Of a DNA stretch of 64,000 bases, positions 25,001 through 36,641 are shown in pieces. The notes beneath the pieces were generated by a model. That model saw nothing but the letters and a program-made list of their open reading frames with translations. It ran no database searches and was not told the DNA's origin. A program made the position numbers and the translations under genes. Origin of the DNA: Ascidia mentula (lineage: Eukaryota > Chordata > Ascidiacea > Phlebobranchia > Ascidiidae); assembly GCA_947561715.1 (NCBI GenBank), contig OX387204.1:3043001-3107000 (forward strand), in the 5' to 3' direction. Every line of letters starts with the position of its first letter. Positions within the stretch are counted from its first letter, which is position 1.

Positions 25001-27401
25001 ATTCAAACTCCCACCTAAAATATATTAACAGTTGGTTTGCAACATTTTCTGAGAAACTTTTGAGTTTAGCAAATTACCAACATTTTAATCTACTGTGTAA
25101 GCTGCAGACAGATGGCCACTGTTTCGACCTAAAAGTTCTCATCAGTGCAGCTGGTGTATAGTCACCGCAAGTAGAAGTCTTTGCTTGGCCGTTTGGTCAG
25201 TGGTCTGATAGTCACACCAGCTGCACTCATGAGACCTTTTAGGTCAAACAGTGGCCATCTGTCTGCAGCTTACACAATTCATATTATTGGCTCAACTTTG
25301 CTTATCATTTTAATCTACTTTAGTCACAAAAACTACATTTTCTGTAAAATTGACAATATTAACTACTCTTCACAACTAATATGAGCTTACCTCAATGTGA
25401 CAGAAAAGCCGGTTGACAGTCCCTTGTTCAACTTCATCATGTTTTTAAACATTTCTGCCGCACCTTCGTGGGCTCCTAAAAATAAGAAAAATAGTTGGGG
25501 TAAAACACAGAACATGCATATATGCATGCTAAGTTCTATTCAGTTGTTTCAAAATAACTTACCAGGTTGCAATTGGAATCTTGAAGCTAAAAATGATAAA
25601 ACACTGTTCCGGGCCTTTTCCATGATTTCCTCTGCTTCTTGAATGGGCACATTGTGTGACAACTTTTGCTGACACAAATCATACAGTCGACATAACCTGC
25701 ACATAAAACATTAACATTTTAAAGATATTTTGAAAAAAATACGCATGCAATAATAAGAACATTTTGCACAGCATTCACAAGAAACATAATAAAACTTGTA
25801 GAAAGATGCAAATAAAACATTTTTCAAGCAATGTACCTCAACAAACAGCTTTGATCTGACTCCTGTGCAGTCGCCTTGTTGAGAGCCAACCGAACATTAG
25901 GAACAATGACAAAGCACTGCAGCAAAACATCAAGCCAACAAGAATTCCTACTGTTATAAAACTGTAACATTTCACTTTCAATCGATGGAGGGCCAATTGG
26001 ATCAGCAGATGTCTCCATCAAAAATGTCAAAGGGTCTTCTTTCTGCTCATAATTTCGGCAGACCTTCTCAGAAGAAGAATCTGAGGAATCAGACAAAATG
26101 GCATCCAAGGCATCATTTGATGGAGGTGGTGAATCCTCATTATTTTTCTTGTGAAGTGCTTGGTCCTTGACAATGTCTGATACTACATCATCCAGTTTAT
26201 CAACTTCTTGGGATTTTGTTTCCTCAGTTTCCATGAGTTCTTCTGGTAAAGTTGCAAGTTGCGACAACTCTTCATGACTAGATAATATTTCTATGGAGTC
26301 ATGAAATGGAGATAAGTTTGGTGGTTTTTCTATCCCTTGATGGATGGCAGTTTCATTGCTCGAACTATCATCAATATTAAAGTCATCTTGCAGAATATCA
26401 TCAGGAAACAAATTGAGCATTTGAAGTGCTGATTGTGGAGACACAAAGGGTGCAGGTGAAGCTTCAACTTTGAAGGATGGTGAGTTTGTTTTGGATTTGG
26501 ATTTACTTGCGTTCCTGGTTTTACGCCGCTGTGAAGACGGCCTGCGATGAGTTGTTTTTGACCGATTCTTCAAAACTTTTTCCAGTTGTGTTATGTTTCG
26601 CTTGATAATAAAGTCACCGATATCTGCCTCAAGGAGGGGAAATTGACACTGAAACAAATTAAATATTGTTTCTTCTAAGATGCATATCTTTAATTTGAAA
26701 ACATGTATATAAAATATGTCCTAGTTTCGATATTAACCACACCAACAAATGAAGGACTAGCCTTGCAGCAAATGCATATTTTTTCATCTTACATCTAAGG
26801 CATTGATACACAAAAACTAAAATTTTTAATGTTAATCTTACATTGTCTTGCACACAAAGGTAGATGGCCTCCTCAAAATTGATCTGACATAATTGAAGTT
26901 GAATCCGTTTCTTGTTTTCACCGCAGTACCTGCAGAACTTAGGCATCTCTTCCTCACTGTTTGTGTTGTTGTTTTGATCTTGGAATGCTTCAATACTGGA
27001 CTCCAACCCAAGGTCCTATCAGTTCAAAATCAACCAATATGTTAATATATTTCATAATAATGGTAAGTTAGTTTGTTTGATAAAACAAAAGGAAATAAAA
27101 TTGTAACAAAGGCAGTTTTATACATGTTTTGCTTTTTTTGGAGATAAGAAATCTAAATTGTATACACAGAAGGACTGCCAAATGATTTAGTTAAAAGCTA
27201 CAGTAGTACTCCCTCAAAATGCAAGTTGTTTTAAACAAGTTTCTTCCTACATGGCAAGAAATATGCGGGAGGGAAAAACCAAATGCTTACCAGACCAGCA
27301 TGTACCGTGCCATCAAACATGACTCTTTCAGGACTTAAACTGCCAATACTAACATGCAAGTAGTCACCAGAATTGACTTGGCATGTGACATCGTCAGGCA
27401 T
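22041..27401 (-). CDS. USPL1: SUMO-specific isopeptidase USPL1
   Basis: USPL1 cleaves SUMO from targets and is tied to Cajal bodies in vertebrates. Nine exons: 27291-27401, 26842-27015, 25837-26648, 25563-25696, 25391-25475, 24844-25014, 24532-24695, 24166-24369 and 22041-24055. They sum to 3870 nt in one frame (1289 residues). An N-terminal zinc-finger-like part (CRYCGENK...YLCVQDNCQFPL) matches the start of the human protein. The papain-like USP core follows: catalytic Cys332 in NSCWLDVLLQCF, a CxxC pair in WEFECDSC, and another in CSSCGKDNQTL. His541 lies in FNHFIVWIRD and Asp558 in KWMCCDDLQ, all three as in human USPL1. The last exon is a long disordered tail rich in Ser, Thr and Lys. 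An insertion of disordered acidic sequence (exon 3) separates the zinc finger from the core. The 5' end is the least certain: the frame is open upstream of the chosen Met MPDDVTC. Confidence 0.92.
25095..25275. mobile_element. Foldback MITE-like element in a USPL1 intron
   Basis: 181-bp near-perfect inverted repeat. The left arm starts GTGTAAGCTGCAGACAGATG, the right arm ends in its complement, each arm is about 60 bp, and the loop contains AGTCTTTGCTTGGCCGTTTG. It lies wholly inside the intron between the exons at 25391-25475 and 24844-25014. Two further copies holding the loop and one arm occur at 47262-47388 and 59060-59179. The element encodes nothing, and no clear target duplication is visible. 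Confidence 0.75.
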
Positions 27402-28546
27402 TTGGTATTGGTTACAACCAAAACAGTTGACCACTTTGGTAAGAGGTATTTAGGTAGCTTTTAGTTCATACACAATGGTCATTTGCCCTCGTATGAGGAG
27501 AGAAACATTTCTTTTGAGTCTTTTCAATGTTCTGTTGCGCTGCAACACAATCCAGAGATATACTCGAATAATTTCAACAATACTACAACATCCCAAGACC
27601 CTCACATCAAAGTTATAACATTTTACGATTAAATGTATAAAGAATATTTTGCTGATTACATGGGCATGCTTGAAATGCACAATCCCAGTTGTTAATTTCA
27701 TATCACAAAAGTTACTACAGCATTTGCAAACAACTTGCATAATTACCCCTTAAAACCGGCAACTTACCCAACCATCTTGTGACCCATTCGTGCAAACATT
27801 CGTCGGCAAGTGTTTAGAATGTGTGTTTGGGTCACCAGGTTTTACTCTAATACATTTTTCTGGCTACAAAACATGAAGCAAGTGATTTACCAGCAATGTC
27901 TATTATTTATGTATTCAAAAGTAAGTTTACATTGCGCTCTAACGACACTTACATTTATTACCATTACCGAAGCATAAGCAAAACCCAGCGTCGCTCTGTT
28001 GGTAAAGCACAACTGATTGAAGACACTGTACTTATATTAATTGTATTTCGACTCTAAAACTAAAGATTGTCTTGGATTAAACAACGTAAGACACCAACCT
28101 TTCCAGAAACGTGAGCACTACGTTCGCTTTTGTAACGCTTTAATGCGTATAACCAATCACGCGTGCCATTGCGCGCCATTTGCGCAACCACTAAACATTT
28201 TTTTATCTTGTTTATGTACCCGTTGGTTGGTATAAATTCGTATTTACTACGCAATTGATTAAGCGGGTAAAATCGAAACTTTATTAAATCAGGGTGCATG
28301 TATTAAAACATCCAAATCCACTTTATCACCAATGACAATTATCTGGCAATAACGATAATTTGGGCAGATGCATCTGTCGAAAAAGCATTGAAATGTTTGT
28401 ATTTTGATAAATTTCAGAAAGAACTACGTCAGCGACCTTGAGATTTCGAACCTGCCCAAGCTTTGACATAAACCAGGGAAGTAGAATATTTTATTTTCAA
28501 CTCAAAATAAACTCTGGCAACATATTATTATTTCACAAGAATATTA
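27402..28546. other. USPL1 upstream region and left edge of the astacin duplication
   Basis: No firm exon. Minus-strand 27768-27863 reads as an open 32-codon segment between good splice sites (PEKCIRVKPGDPNTHSK...), but its phase does not join the next USPL1 exon. From about 27990 the sequence is shared with 36118 onward; this marks one edge of the duplicated astacin unit. Confidence 0.4.
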
Positions 28547-31500
28547 TCACAAGAAGTTTCCGAGTTGTAAATGTAGGGATTGTGTTCCTCTGCTCCGATG
28601 CCAACACAAGATGTCGCTCTTCCCGTCGCCGTTTGCGTCAAATATAAACATTTGGTCGTTGAACCCCAGACAGAACTTCGTTGTAAAGTCGTAACCTGGA
28701 TGATATTGTCCGTTCCTCTGTAGCTTCACACCGATCTTACTGCAATTTACGATTCATTTTCTCATATGATTGTAACCAGTACGTCACAATGAAAGCATTG
28801 TTACAACGCGCCACCTTCCATCTTCACACAACACGTCTCCGTACCCATCACCATCAAAATCGGCAGAAACTTTCCTCGATTTTCCGCAATCTTGAGTCGC
28901 GGCTTCGAACTCAGAACCAGATGTTAATCCTTGGTAGGAATTGAATGCAACTTTCCTGAAGAAATTTTAAATTGAGAAAATTGGTTTGACTCCCGAGTTA
29001 CAACGTACAGTTTTCCACCGTCAGCGGATCCACACATAACGTCCATAACTGAGTCACCATTGTAATCTCCGAATAAGAAAGTGTTTTTTCGTGAAGTTGG
29101 GCAGATTTCTGGCGCAACCACTTTCGTTTTACTGAAAAAATCTGAAACCCAAATAGTTAAACACACAAGCAAGCCATTTATACGACTTCTTCTATAGGTG
29201 ACGTCGTAATTCTCACATACGGGTTGGGGAATGCCGGCAAGTGTGACGTAAGTGAGTTTCGATTTGTACGTAAGTCATTGGTTTATATGTAATGCAATGA
29301 ATACTTTCACAACCATGTAACAGCCGTAACGTTAAAACAACCTCTGAAACCAATGCAAGCCAAAAAATCAAACCTGGTGTCTCTTCTTGACTGACGTCAT
29401 CACCGTAAGCTGATACGTCATCATTTTGGCAAAACCGACATCTTCTGAGACCAGTCCATCTATTGAAGGAAGAACCTTCATTAACAAAAGTTTTTTTAAC
29501 TTAGAACGAACATTCTGTTATCCTCAATCCCGTAATACCTAAACACGACTTCGTCCCACAGCGGAAAGTGGAGTAACTCTTTCCGCCCCCGCATTTTCCG
29601 TACACTGGACAAGTTCGAATCCTGCTCACAAAATAACAACGTAAAACCGTCTACTATGTGAAATAAACATGCTCCCGGTGAGGATTCAACCCACGACCCT
29701 GGGAACCGCTCAGCCGGAGTACAACTAAAGTGGGCGGTTGAGCTGCAAGCCTTACTTGAACTGGTATCCTCCCCCACAAGTCCTAGAACAACTCCCATAT
29801 AGAGTCCACTGAGACCACAATGTTGATGAGGTTGGACAAGGACTTACTGCGGGACATTGCTTAATCTGTATAGACTGCCCTGGGCAATTCTGAAAAAAAC
29901 TCTTTGCTACTGCTCCACATTAACAACTGTTAGATTCACTAACCCTTCCGCTACATATTCTGTATCTTCTCTTTGTTCCACCAGAAGATCCACAAGTTAT
30001 CCAACATGAACTCCACCAACCCCATGAACCCCAAGTACCAGTTGAAGTATACCTAATGTAACCTGTTGTCCCCTTGTAACCTGTTGACCCAGTGTAACCT
30101 GTTGACCCAGTGTAACCTGTTGACCCCTTGTAACCTGTTGACCCAGTGTAACCTGTTGACCCAGTGTAACCTGTTGACCCCTTGTAACCTGTTGACCCAG
30201 TGTAACCTGTTGACCCCTTGTAACCTGTTGACCCCTTGTAACCTGTTGACCCCTTGTAACCTGTTGACCCAGTGTGACCTGTTGACCCCTTGTAACTGGT
30301 TGTCCCCTTGTAACTTGTTGTCCCCTTGTAACTGGTTGTCCCCTTGAAACCTGTTGTCCCCTTGTAACTGGTTGTCCCCTTGAAACCTGTTGATCCAGTC
30401 GACCCCCCAGTAGAACCAGTTGACCCACCTGTGAAACCTGTCGACCCCCCTGTGGAACCGTCACCACCAGAACCTACAGAACCAAATATTGTTGACATGT
30501 ATACCATGTATAAAATGTGGTACACCTGGCAGACGCAAAATCACAATGGTGTAAATGCCAATATGGCTCAACATTGATTTGAAAATGAAATATGTTATTT
30601 GCCAACATCTTAGGAATATTATTTTTTATAAAACTACCTTATTTTTAATATTTGTGGCTTACTATTTTTATTATCAGATAGGGTGTGGCTGTCTGGTTTA
30701 GGTTTCAAGAGGTGACTAACCTGAGCATTTGTATAACAAATTCAGTTTCTTAATGTCGGAATCTTCAAATCTATCTCTCTGGTTTACAAGAGGCTCGTCT
30801 GACAAAAATATTGGTTGCACTCTTAACAGTTTTCTGTCCTTTTATAAATTAAGTTCATAGCAGTTGGCAAATTTCCTGAAGGTTATTAGGATCAAGTTTT
30901 AAGAAATATTGATTAGGCTTTTTTTGTACAGTGGTTTTATCAATAAAAAGGGACTATTTTAGTTTCCAAATTATGATGTGGATGACGTAGAAAAAAGGGT
31001 AACTGCCCATACTTTAAGCTTGATATCATCAATGTGGGTCGCTTATTTGGAAAATATTGGTATGGTTAGTTTAACATACAATGTATATGAAGTAAAAATT
31101 GTATATGTTTGTTAATCACAGTACATACTTGTACTTTTATCGATGATAGTTGGTCTATAACGTTCTCCGAAAGCATAACCGCCATAATGGAGCACAGATT
31201 TCGTATTGTATTCAACATCAAGATCAACAGTTTTTCCTTGACCTAGCTTTTGAAAGTTGTGCTCTCTGCCTACAAAACTTGATTAGTTAAAACAGATTCA
31301 AACGTCAGGATATTTGTTTACAACAATTTACGGAAATTGTATACTGTGTTCTTATAAAACAAACTATAAATAATGGTTTGTTGCAAAAAACAACATTATT
31401 GGTACTATCAACAAGCAAACAATAACAAAATAGTTAAATACCTTTATCAATATTTTCAAATTTAATGGTAACATAGTCATCTCTATTTGGATGGGTGTGT

Positions 31501-32969
31501 TCATGTTTAAACCCCAGCAAATGGAGAAACTCATGAATAACGATCATTAAATATCTGCATGAAAAGGCCAGCCAGAGTTTTTGAGGTTTTTGATGAAACA
31601 TATTCCCACTGAATGATCTGGCAGAAATATGGTATGGTGTTAACTGTGCTTTCATAGCGAAATTGCCTTGAACATACGAGCAACCCTTGGAGCTGACAAT
31701 TTCAAAATAAGGACCAGTTCCCTCTCCAGTCCGCTCAACAAAATCAACACAAGATTTTGAAGTAAATTCTGCCACTGCTTGTTTAATAACAGCTAACATT
31801 TCAGGTCCTGACAAAACACGGAGTTAAAAACTAAAGATTGAAACTTGAAAGCAAATGAATAATTTATACCTAAAAAAACATTTTCCTACCATTAAAATTT
31901 CACTACATATACATTACTTACTTGCATCCCCTGGATCATATTCAATTTTAACTCTTCCATTTGATCCCTTGGTCCACAACGGTGTCTCCTTCTTAACATT
32001 GCTTGAAAACAGTGAAAACTGGTCATCTGGTTCATCTACCAGTTCATAGTCCTTAATACAAAGTTTATATAAACTGTGAAAGTCATTAAATTAATACTTA
32101 AACCACTGTACAGAAAGATAAACCAGGGGCACTTAGCACTGTTTATTTTGAATAGTTTTTATATTCTTTAAAGTAGCTAGCAGGACATACTACTAGCATG
32201 GCTGGTATAGAATCCTCGTCGAATTGAATATCTCCCTCGAATAGACCACTTTGTGCACAATCACAACTTTGTGGGCAAAAACCATCATCACCAGTGCTGT
32301 ATCCAAATGGACACGGTAGTGAACACAGACCAACGTCAAATGTGCATTCCGCATTCCCTAAATCAACAATGAATTCAACAACTTTAAAGTTGGTCATTGC
32401 TATTACCCAATGTTATGAATAAAACACAAATATACCTTTTTTAATTGTAGGGATACGCTAGACTACATAAACAAACAAAGAATTTTTACCTCGACAAAAA
32501 TTAATTTCAAATGATGTTAAATTGTCGTAATTTCCTTTGGAATATTCTTCGCATGCCTCAAGTATTGTAACATCACCTGGAATAAAAACATCTTGGTTAG
32601 CATTTTGTTCTACACAAGCAACACTACACACAACCAACCTGTGGTCACAGTAGAAACTAGTAGAAAAACAGCAGCAGCCCCTCCAGCCACCAAGCATATT
32701 CCAACAATTGCTGCAACGATTTTTGGTAAATTGGAACGTTTCTTTGGTGATTTTTGACCGCCATGATCTAAAAGGAACAACCATAAGACCAATATTTCAA
32801 ATAAAATATTTGATGTACAAATCCTAATTACACAAGAATTTCCAACACTGATATTTTACTTTTCAGAAGATAAAAAATTTCCAATTTGAACCATACGTGG
32901 TGATATTCCACGGCCAGACAAATCCTTTTTTCTTCGGTGCTGCTTTCGTCTTTGAACTCGTTTATCCAT
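28547..32969 (-). CDS. Type II membrane astacin metalloprotease with TSP1 and FG-GAP-like repeats, copy A
   Basis: Fourteen exons: 32897-32969, 32639-32767, 32490-32576, 32191-32357, 31922-32051, 31442-31807, 31129-31269, 30721-30798, 29944-30473, 29756-29889, 29539-29621, 29009-29141, 28815-28955 and 28547-28739. All phases agree and the sum is 2385 nt (794 residues). Order: basic cytoplasmic tail (1-39), one membrane helix (about 40-63), a Cys-rich antistasin-like module (CPFGYSTGDDGFCPQSCDC, exon 4), and the astacin domain (about 195-390) with zinc site HEFLHLLGFKHEH (His287, Glu288, His291, His297). Then come Gly-Ser-Thr and KGTTSY/KGSTGY hexapeptide repeats (391 to about 545), two thrombospondin type-1 repeats (WGSWGWWSSC...; WSQWTLYGSCSRTCGGG), and three FG-GAP-like calcium loops (DYNGDSVMD, DFDGDGYGD, DANGDGKSD). 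The Met-turn reads SVLHYGG, with Leu for the usual Met. It should be a zinc endopeptidase anchored at the cell surface or shed. Minus-strand AATAAA lies near 28488. Confidence 0.85.
30061..30390 (-). repeat. Coding minisatellite, 18-bp unit, in astacin copy A
   Basis: Tandem 18-bp units (plus strand GTTGACCCCTTGTAACCT and variants) encode the six-residue repeats KGSTGY, TGSTGY and KGTTSY inside exon 9. The Thr/Ser/Gly make-up suggests an O-glycosylated stalk between the protease and the thrombospondin repeats. Confidence 0.85.
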
Positions 32970-34225
32970 TAGATTCAAATCAATTCACGGCCTCAACCGA
33001 CCGATTCTTCGGGATTAAAAACTTTTCTCCAAAACAGCAACAATCTTTTGGAAGGACAACATGTTCGCGCCAAATCATCAATCGAGTTAAATCCACTGAT
33101 CTCTACAGACGCTGGATTGCGCATCTCACTGTCACGCATGAATGAATTTTGAAGCAAATTGAAAGACGCGGCCGCCATATTGCCATCCTGGAGGGTCCAA
33201 TTGCCGCAGAGAAGGCACTGAAGAGGATGATCTTATGATGAGAAAAAATAACATCCCGGGAATTTACGGAAGTGGTTAAAACTGTGCCATATATACTTTA
33301 AAGCTATTTGGAAGTTAAATGATTGATTTTTTTGGTTTAAAACAGATTTCCTTCTGACGAAGAACAAAGAAATATGTATAGTCAGAGTCTCACAGAACAT
33401 GCAGTTTTGCAAGATTGGATGCATTTATTCATCAAGATGGCTAGAAGAATATTGTTTCTATAGGCTACTTATTTTTCCCTATTGAAATAATTTTTCTTTT
33501 ATTAAATAAGAATTATCTAGGTGACTGCACAAAGTTCATGGTTTGTTCTTGGACCACCATGTTTTAATGCAAACCAAACAGAAACAATTCCTACAAAAAC
33601 AACAGATATTATTTACAGTTTTGCTTTAATAAAACTAACTTGATGTATTTATTAAGGTTGAGTTTTATGTTTTACTTAAAGTGAGCCTCCCAAACATACA
33701 CTCTGGCAATATAGAACCCATATTTGCAGAGAAGATGTTGTAGCCTGCTAAGAGCAAAAATTGCAAAAAAAATTTGGGGAGCAACAATATTTCACATTAA
33801 TTTTTGGGATTTATGAAATGAACCGATGTTCAAATCAAATGTATACATCCTGCTCCTGTGCTATTGAATCTTCAGATAAAAGGGGTTTGGGCTGGTCATG
33901 TACATTTCCTAAGAAATTCTGCATTCAGCTTACACACTTCTGTGAGGATATTGCATCGTATTTTTTGGTTAACTGAACCATTTTCTATTTGTACCAATTT
34001 CATCTTTAGCTGTTAGTTTTGTAAATAAACAGACAAGTCTGTCATTGTTTTATTGCTTTCTTTTAATAGCTAGAAAACAATTACAAAAATAAGAAGTGAG
34101 AAATCTGTTAGAAAATGAGTTTAAGAATATGTAAAACAATATATATATAGATACGGTACGTAGTAACTTGGTGTTTAGCATGCTACCTTGCAGATACATG
34201 ACGATTTATATTCTTTACATACAAT
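32970..34225. other. Upstream region of astacin copy A
   Basis: No exon recognised. Similarity to the region upstream of copy B extends to about 33080-33170 and then stops, marking the other edge of the duplicated unit. Confidence 0.45.
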
Positions 34226-35095
34226 CAGGGTGTCGGTTTATGCCTTTTTCGCCATTCTAAGTGTTCGACACGCGACGGCACTGTTCGACACAGGCGGCGT
34301 GAATAAATAAAAGTTACCGGTATACAGTACCAACGCTATTGTTATCTACCAAAGTCCATAAATTGAATTACTACAATTACTCAATTTAGCCTAACGTATC
34401 GGTCACGCCAATCTTGCAACATTCACATCGATCTTACTAGTTTTCTTTTTTCGAAGATTGGACGGCAACGATTTTCCTATTGACATCTATTTGTCAATTT
34501 TTTGCCGCACATGCTGGTGGCAAAAGTGGTTCGAAGACGTTGGTGCCAGTATAAGTCGTTTAATTTCAAACCGCTAACAATTTTTTGGAAAGAAATTTGT
34601 ATTTCGAGTCTCTATGAAACAACAGCTTTTAATTGAACGGTTACGTAGTGTTGAAAACTCAATGGCATCATCGATTGGGATACCCACCCAAAATAAATTT
34701 GTCAGTTTAGATTTCCAAATAATCGCAACCGCAATAAATTATTGGACAAAATCCATGCAAAAATCAACCAATACTTTTACTTAACGTTCAGTGAATAAGC
34801 GCGTTAAACCTAAAACTAACCATTGTTACCGAACAAGTGGCATTGTTACGAAACAAGTACCATTTGTCGTTCAATCGGACCTAAAGAGACATAGCACCCT
34901 ACAACATGCAAGGTTTTTAATTGTTTTGTCGTTATTTTAACGTGATTCCAAACTTATGCAAGTACAAAAATCCTGTAATCGAAATAAGCCTGGTCGTTCC
35001 CCTGCGTTAGTTACCAGATACGACATTTTTACTATTCGACACGCTCGACAATTTTTCTCAAGATGTTCGACACGCAGAAAAAAATCGACGACCTG
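34226..35095. mobile_element. hAT-like non-autonomous element with perfect 8-bp target duplication
   Basis: 870 bp flanked by the exact direct repeat CATACAAT (34218-34225 and 35096-35103). The ends are inverted CAGG... sequences (CAGGGTGTCG left; complement of CGACGACCTG right), imperfect after the first bases. Several copies of TTCGACACG lie near both ends, as expected for subterminal transposase-binding motifs. No transposase frame is present. The 8-bp duplication and CAGG ends place it in the hAT superfamily. Confidence 0.8.
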
Positions 35096-36641
35096 CATAC
35101 AATGTTGTGGTTACGAAAGTCTTAGTATTAAAAGGATTGTTGTTTCTTCAATACTATAAATCATTATCACAATGTAACAAAAAAAGAACATATAAGTTAT
35201 ATGCATTTACTGAAGATTGCCAAAAACAGCAGTTTAGTCAGAGTAAGAACATGTAAATTGTAAAACACGTCATCTTCTAAGAAAAAAAACAGCCATTCTT
35301 GTTGGTATTCTTTTGCAATGGAACTTATAAACAAAATAAAATTTAAATATAAGGCGATTACTTATAAATCATAGATTGAGTATATGAGCACAAGTGCCGG
35401 TAGAGGTATTAATTAGGGTTTAAAAAAGAATATCTCACAGGTGTTGTATTTCTGTCATGGCCTACTAGTGCTTTATCTTGTTTGATTTAACTTCTGTCCT
35501 CTACACTTGGGCAGGATTCCGGTTGTTCAACAGGAATTGGATCAATCTAAGATGGTCTCCTTTGTAACATACGTCACAGAAACCAGTGCTTGCATTGCGT
35601 AATGTTTCAGGTGCAGCATTGCACAAGCATTTGTAAGCCCCGTTCCCTACATTGAATATTTCGCAACTTCCGACCCAAAAGATTAATACATCGAATGTGC
35701 TCGAGTAATTTAATATCCTGTTTACCATATAAAATATTCTCACAGGATACATTTTTACTCTTGCATTAAACCAACCATTTGAATGCGTCCCAGATTATAC
35801 GTGGACCACCTTCCGTTAGTGTGCACCCGAACGTGTGAACCAGTGACTCCCCAGCAAACGTGAATCGCCTGTATCCAGTTTACATATAACCTCGATGTGT
35901 CCTGGCTGACAATATCCTGTATTTTATGTTTTCGTATTATATACTACTTCAAGGACCAATCAGCGCTCAGTATGGAGAGCTTAAAAAAGCCCTGTACGTA
36001 CATGTAAATTCACTCCATTCGCTTCTATTCTATTGCAGAGTTGTAATGTACCGATTTAATGAAGCCGTCAACAGGTTTCTATGCAACAATTATGCGGGAA
36101 GTTATCCGAGTTCTGCCCAACGTTGCTCCGTTGGTAAAGCACAACTGAATGAAGGCACTGTGCTTATATTTATTGTAATTCGGCTCTAAAACTAAAGATT
36201 GTCTTGGATTAAACAACATCAAACACCACCCTTCCAGAAACTTGAGCACTACGTTCGCATTTGTAACGCTTAAATTCGTACAACCAATCACGCGTGCCAT
36301 TGCGCAACCACCAAACATGTTTTTATCTTGTTTATGTACCCGTTGGTTGGTATAATTTCGTATTTACTACGCAATTGATTAAGTGGGTAAAACCGAAACT
36401 TCATCAAATCAGGGTCGCATGTATTAAAACAACCAAAATCGCTTTATCACCAAAGACAATAAATTGTCTGGCAATAACGATAATTTGGGCAAAGCATTGA
36501 AATGTTTGTATTTTGATAAATTTCAGAAAGAACGACGTCAGCGACCTTGAGATTTCGAACCTGCCCAAGCTTTGACATAAACCAGGGAAGTAGAAAATTT
36601 TATTTCCAACACAAAATAAACTCTGACAACATATTATTATT
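35096..36641. other. Spacer between astacin copies
   Basis: A minus-strand segment near 35505-35680 reads CEIFNVGNGAYKCLC with a further Cys pair (GFCDVC), recalling half an EGF module, and a possible exon lies near 35800-35870. No complete gene can be built. From about 36118 the sequence matches 27990 onward (duplicated unit). Confidence 0.35.

Noticed and set aside
27990-28065. tRNA-like or SINE-like sequence at the edges of the astacin duplication (also near 36118-36190)
   Set aside because: A GTTGGTAAAGC stretch and a TTCGACTC-like stretch recall A and B boxes, but no cloverleaf can be drawn.
29500-29621. Premature stop in the second TSP1 exon of astacin copy A
   Set aside because: A GTATTA donor at the same place in both copies ends the exon before that stop and restores phase with the FG-GAP exon, so copy A looks intact.
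29600-29630. AGTTCGAATCC as a tRNA B box
   Set aside because: It lies inside a thrombospondin exon and no A box or stem partners are present.
30066-30577. Plus-strand frames over the 18-bp repeats (also 38351-38802)
   Set aside because: They are the reverse of the coding minisatellites in the astacin genes and have no independent support.
35501-35752. EGF-containing gene
   Set aside because: Only half an EGF pattern is visible, with no partner exons; listed as spacer only.
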